A DNA stretch of 6,516 bases. It comes from Treponema sp. (GTDB taxonomy: Bacteria > Spirochaetota > Spirochaetia > Treponematales > Breznakiellaceae). Of this stretch, positions 5,251 to 6,516 are shown piece after piece. Below the pieces are notes generated by a model. It ran no database searches. It saw only the letters and a program-made list of their open reading frames with translations, and had not been told where the DNA came from. The stretch lies in assembly GCA_009776715.1 (NCBI GenBank), contig WRNF01000086.1, positions 1 to 6,516 on the forward strand, given 5' to 3'. Position 1 is the first letter of the stretch. Each line of letters opens with the position of its first letter. A program made the position numbers and the translations under genes.

Positions 5251-6516
5251 TTATTCTGTTACTGTTTGCTCTGCCGGCGGCGGGGGGGGCGGCGGAGGCG
5301 GAGGCGGCGGCGGAGGCGGGGGAGGAGGAGCGACAACCCTGGGAGGGGTAAATGAAGCCCGCATTTGTTCAACATTTGACCGCTGGTTAATTTTTATAAC
5401 AAGCGATTGTTCGTTTTCAAAGTAATACCATCCCGAAGAATCATAATAACTTTCAAAATCAGCCGCTCTGCGCCATTCGTTATTGTAAATTTGCATTAAA
5501 TAAACCGGCCTTATATTGCGCAGCATAATGTAATGCGTTTCTCCCACAGGAAAACTAACCGAAATATTCATTTCATTTTGGTTCTGAGTAACATTTACCG
5601 ATGATGCCGCTGTCCATGCCCATAGATCTTTTACCCCGGTTGCTGCAGCTTTTGGCAAATATTCATTTTCACAAACAAGCCGGTACAGTTTTGCAGAACT
5701 TATCCGTTCACCGGACTCAGTAAAACCGTTGTTTTCATCAATGTGCAGCAAAGACGGAACAGACCCGCTTTCATCGCTCAGGCTGATAACAGAAAGCATT
5801 ATTGCACGGCCCAGTCCCGCCATGTCCGTATTTCCGGTTAACGCAGCCCATTTGCGCAGAGTTATTCCCAGCCGTATGTTAAGTGCAATATCCGCCTGCC
5901 CGTTAAAAACTAAAAAAACTTTATCTTCTGGCAAGTATAAATTTTCTACAGCATATTCCACGGCAATTTCTGCCAATTGTTCAAAAGGATTATCTGCAGT
6001 TGCATTTAAATTGGCAGCATCAACATACGCTTCCAAAATTCCGCAGCAAATTCCAGGTGTTAGGTTATAAACATCTACAGTTTGCACAAAACCGGTATAA
6101 TCATCAACCAGTTGATCGTATCCGCGCAGGGTTAAAAATTCAATAATATTTTTTTCATCAAATATCCCTGCATCATTTTCTGCAAGTAAAGAACGTATAC
6201 GGTTAATGGCATTGTTGTTATACGCAGTAATTGCCCTAACTGCGCTTTCCCAAACGCCAATTCTAATGTCGAATTGGTATACCGCAGATTCCCAGGTACG
6301 CCTGACATCGCGGCTAAAACTTAACGGTATTATCGATCTTCCGGAATTATACATCCCTAACTTAAGTGCCTGTGCGCACCAGGCAATAACCATGTCTTCA
6401 TCAACATAAAGAGTTATGTTTTGCCCCCACCATTCGAAGCTTTTATTTATCCAGCGGGAAAATATTTCATCAAAAATTTTGTCATTTTCTGCATCGGGAA
6501 AATCTGCAATATTAAA
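5251..6516 (-). CDS. Unrecognised protein with 18-proline C-terminal tail (5'-truncated)
   Basis: The frame is open from the right edge to a TAA at 5251-5253, giving 421 visible residues; the true start lies outside. An internal ATG at 6393 is not a credible start because coding continues upstream without interruption (for example SRWINKSFEWWGQNITLYVD). Visible residues about 1-270 look mainly alpha-helical with many aromatic residues (TWESAVYQFDIRIGVWESAV, ALTGNTDMAGLGRAIML), as in helical-repeat or alpha/alpha-toroid folds; this is impression only. About residues 290-390 look beta-rich (VNVTQNQNEMNISVSFPVGE, SSGWYYFENEQSLVIKI), perhaps a beta-sandwich module. Then come TPPRVVA, eighteen prolines (397-414) and a final AEQTVTE. 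No catalytic motif or family is recognised. It ends 13 nt before the binding-protein gene, so it is probably cotranscribed with the transporter. Whether it is secreted cannot be judged without its N-terminus. Confidence 0.85.
   Translation of the reverse strand, partial: FNIADFPDAENDKIFDEIFSRWINKSFEWWGQNITLYVDEDMVIAWCAQALKLGMYNSGRSIIPLSFSRDVRRTWESAVYQFDIRIGVWESAVRAITAYNNNAINRIRSLLAENDAGIFDEKNIIEFLTLRGYDQLVDDYTGFVQTVDVYNLTPGICCGILEAYVDAANLNATADNPFEQLAEIAVEYAVENLYLPEDKVFLVFNGQADIALNIRLGITLRKWAALTGNTDMAGLGRAIMLSVISLSDESGSVPSLLHIDENNGFTESGERISSAKLYRLVCENEYLPKAAATGVKDLWAWTAASSVNVTQNQNEMNISVSFPVGETHYIMLRNIRPVYLMQIYNNEWRRAADFESYYDSSGWYYFENEQSLVIKINQRSNVEQMRASFTPPRVVAPPPPPPPPPPPPPPPPPPAEQTVTE
5275..5328 (-). 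repeat. 18 consecutive proline codons including a C8 tract
   Basis: Positions 5275-5328 are eighteen CCN codons (mixed CCG, CCC and CCT) near the end of the unknown gene, leaving seven codons before the stop. Mixed codon use means this is not a pure DNA microsatellite, but 5282-5289 is an uninterrupted run of eight G on the plus strand (C in the message). Polyproline of this length is known to stall ribosomes and to require EF-P for efficient translation. Confidence 0.95.

Noticed and set aside
5014..5355. Plus-strand open frame ending in an arginine-rich stretch
   Set aside because: It is the antisense shadow of the proline codons and the binding-protein start; the R run is simply the complement of CCN codons.
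6391..6393. ATG at 6393 as start of the polyproline-tailed protein
   Set aside because: The same frame stays open to the window edge with protein-like sequence, so the gene is truncated by the window.
1..6516. CRISPR arrays, tRNA or rRNA genes, insertion sequence ends
   Set aside because: No regularly spaced direct repeats, cloverleaf-like sequences or paired terminal inverted repeats with a transposase were seen on reading; no computational scan was possible.

Overview
The window is dominated by one minus-strand gene cluster that encodes a complete peptide/nickel-class (Dpp/Opp/Nik, SBP_bac_5-dependent) ABC importer, preceded by an unrecognised gene with an 18-proline tail. In transcription order (right to left) the layout is: a 5'-truncated gene for a mainly helical protein with a polyproline C-terminus (5251-6516); a substrate-binding lipoprotein (3726-5237); two inner-membrane permeases of the DppB and DppC types (2779-3720 and 1994-2782); and two ATPases of the DppD and DppF types (1008-1991 and 278-1015). 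Spacings are 13 nt, 5 nt, a 4-nt ATGA overlap, 2 nt and an 8-nt overlap. This argues strongly for one polycistronic transcript whose promoter lies beyond the right edge. At the left edge a plus-strand gene ends at 153, convergent with the operon, and 124 nt of AT-rich DNA separates the two.

How the genes work together: the lipoprotein captures a ligand outside the inner membrane, the DppB/DppC heterodimer forms the channel, and the DppD/DppF heterodimer hydrolyses ATP. Family membership is secure. The ligand (di- or oligopeptide, Ni-chelate, metallophore or other) cannot be fixed from sequence. DppF is short, with no C-terminal oligo_HPY extension, and has DEA rather than DEP after the Walker B aspartate, features I recall from NikE-type subunits. 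DppD has the usual extension with four cysteines.

Organism: the lipobox-bearing binding protein indicates a bacterium that makes lipoproteins. The moderate, slightly AT-leaning composition, polyproline tail and homopolymer tracts are compatible with a host-associated spirochaete such as Treponema. That is only an impression, and other phyla are not excluded.

The parts that ordinary ABC-transporter annotation does not explain are the unknown polyproline-tailed protein just upstream, a C8 tract inside its proline codons, an A10 tract in codons 2-5 of the binding-protein gene, and the abrupt end of DppF. I saw no RNA genes, CRISPR arrays, insertion sequences or convincing hairpin terminators. 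I do not see clear evidence of a wholly novel system. The best lead is the unknown gene linked to the transporter.
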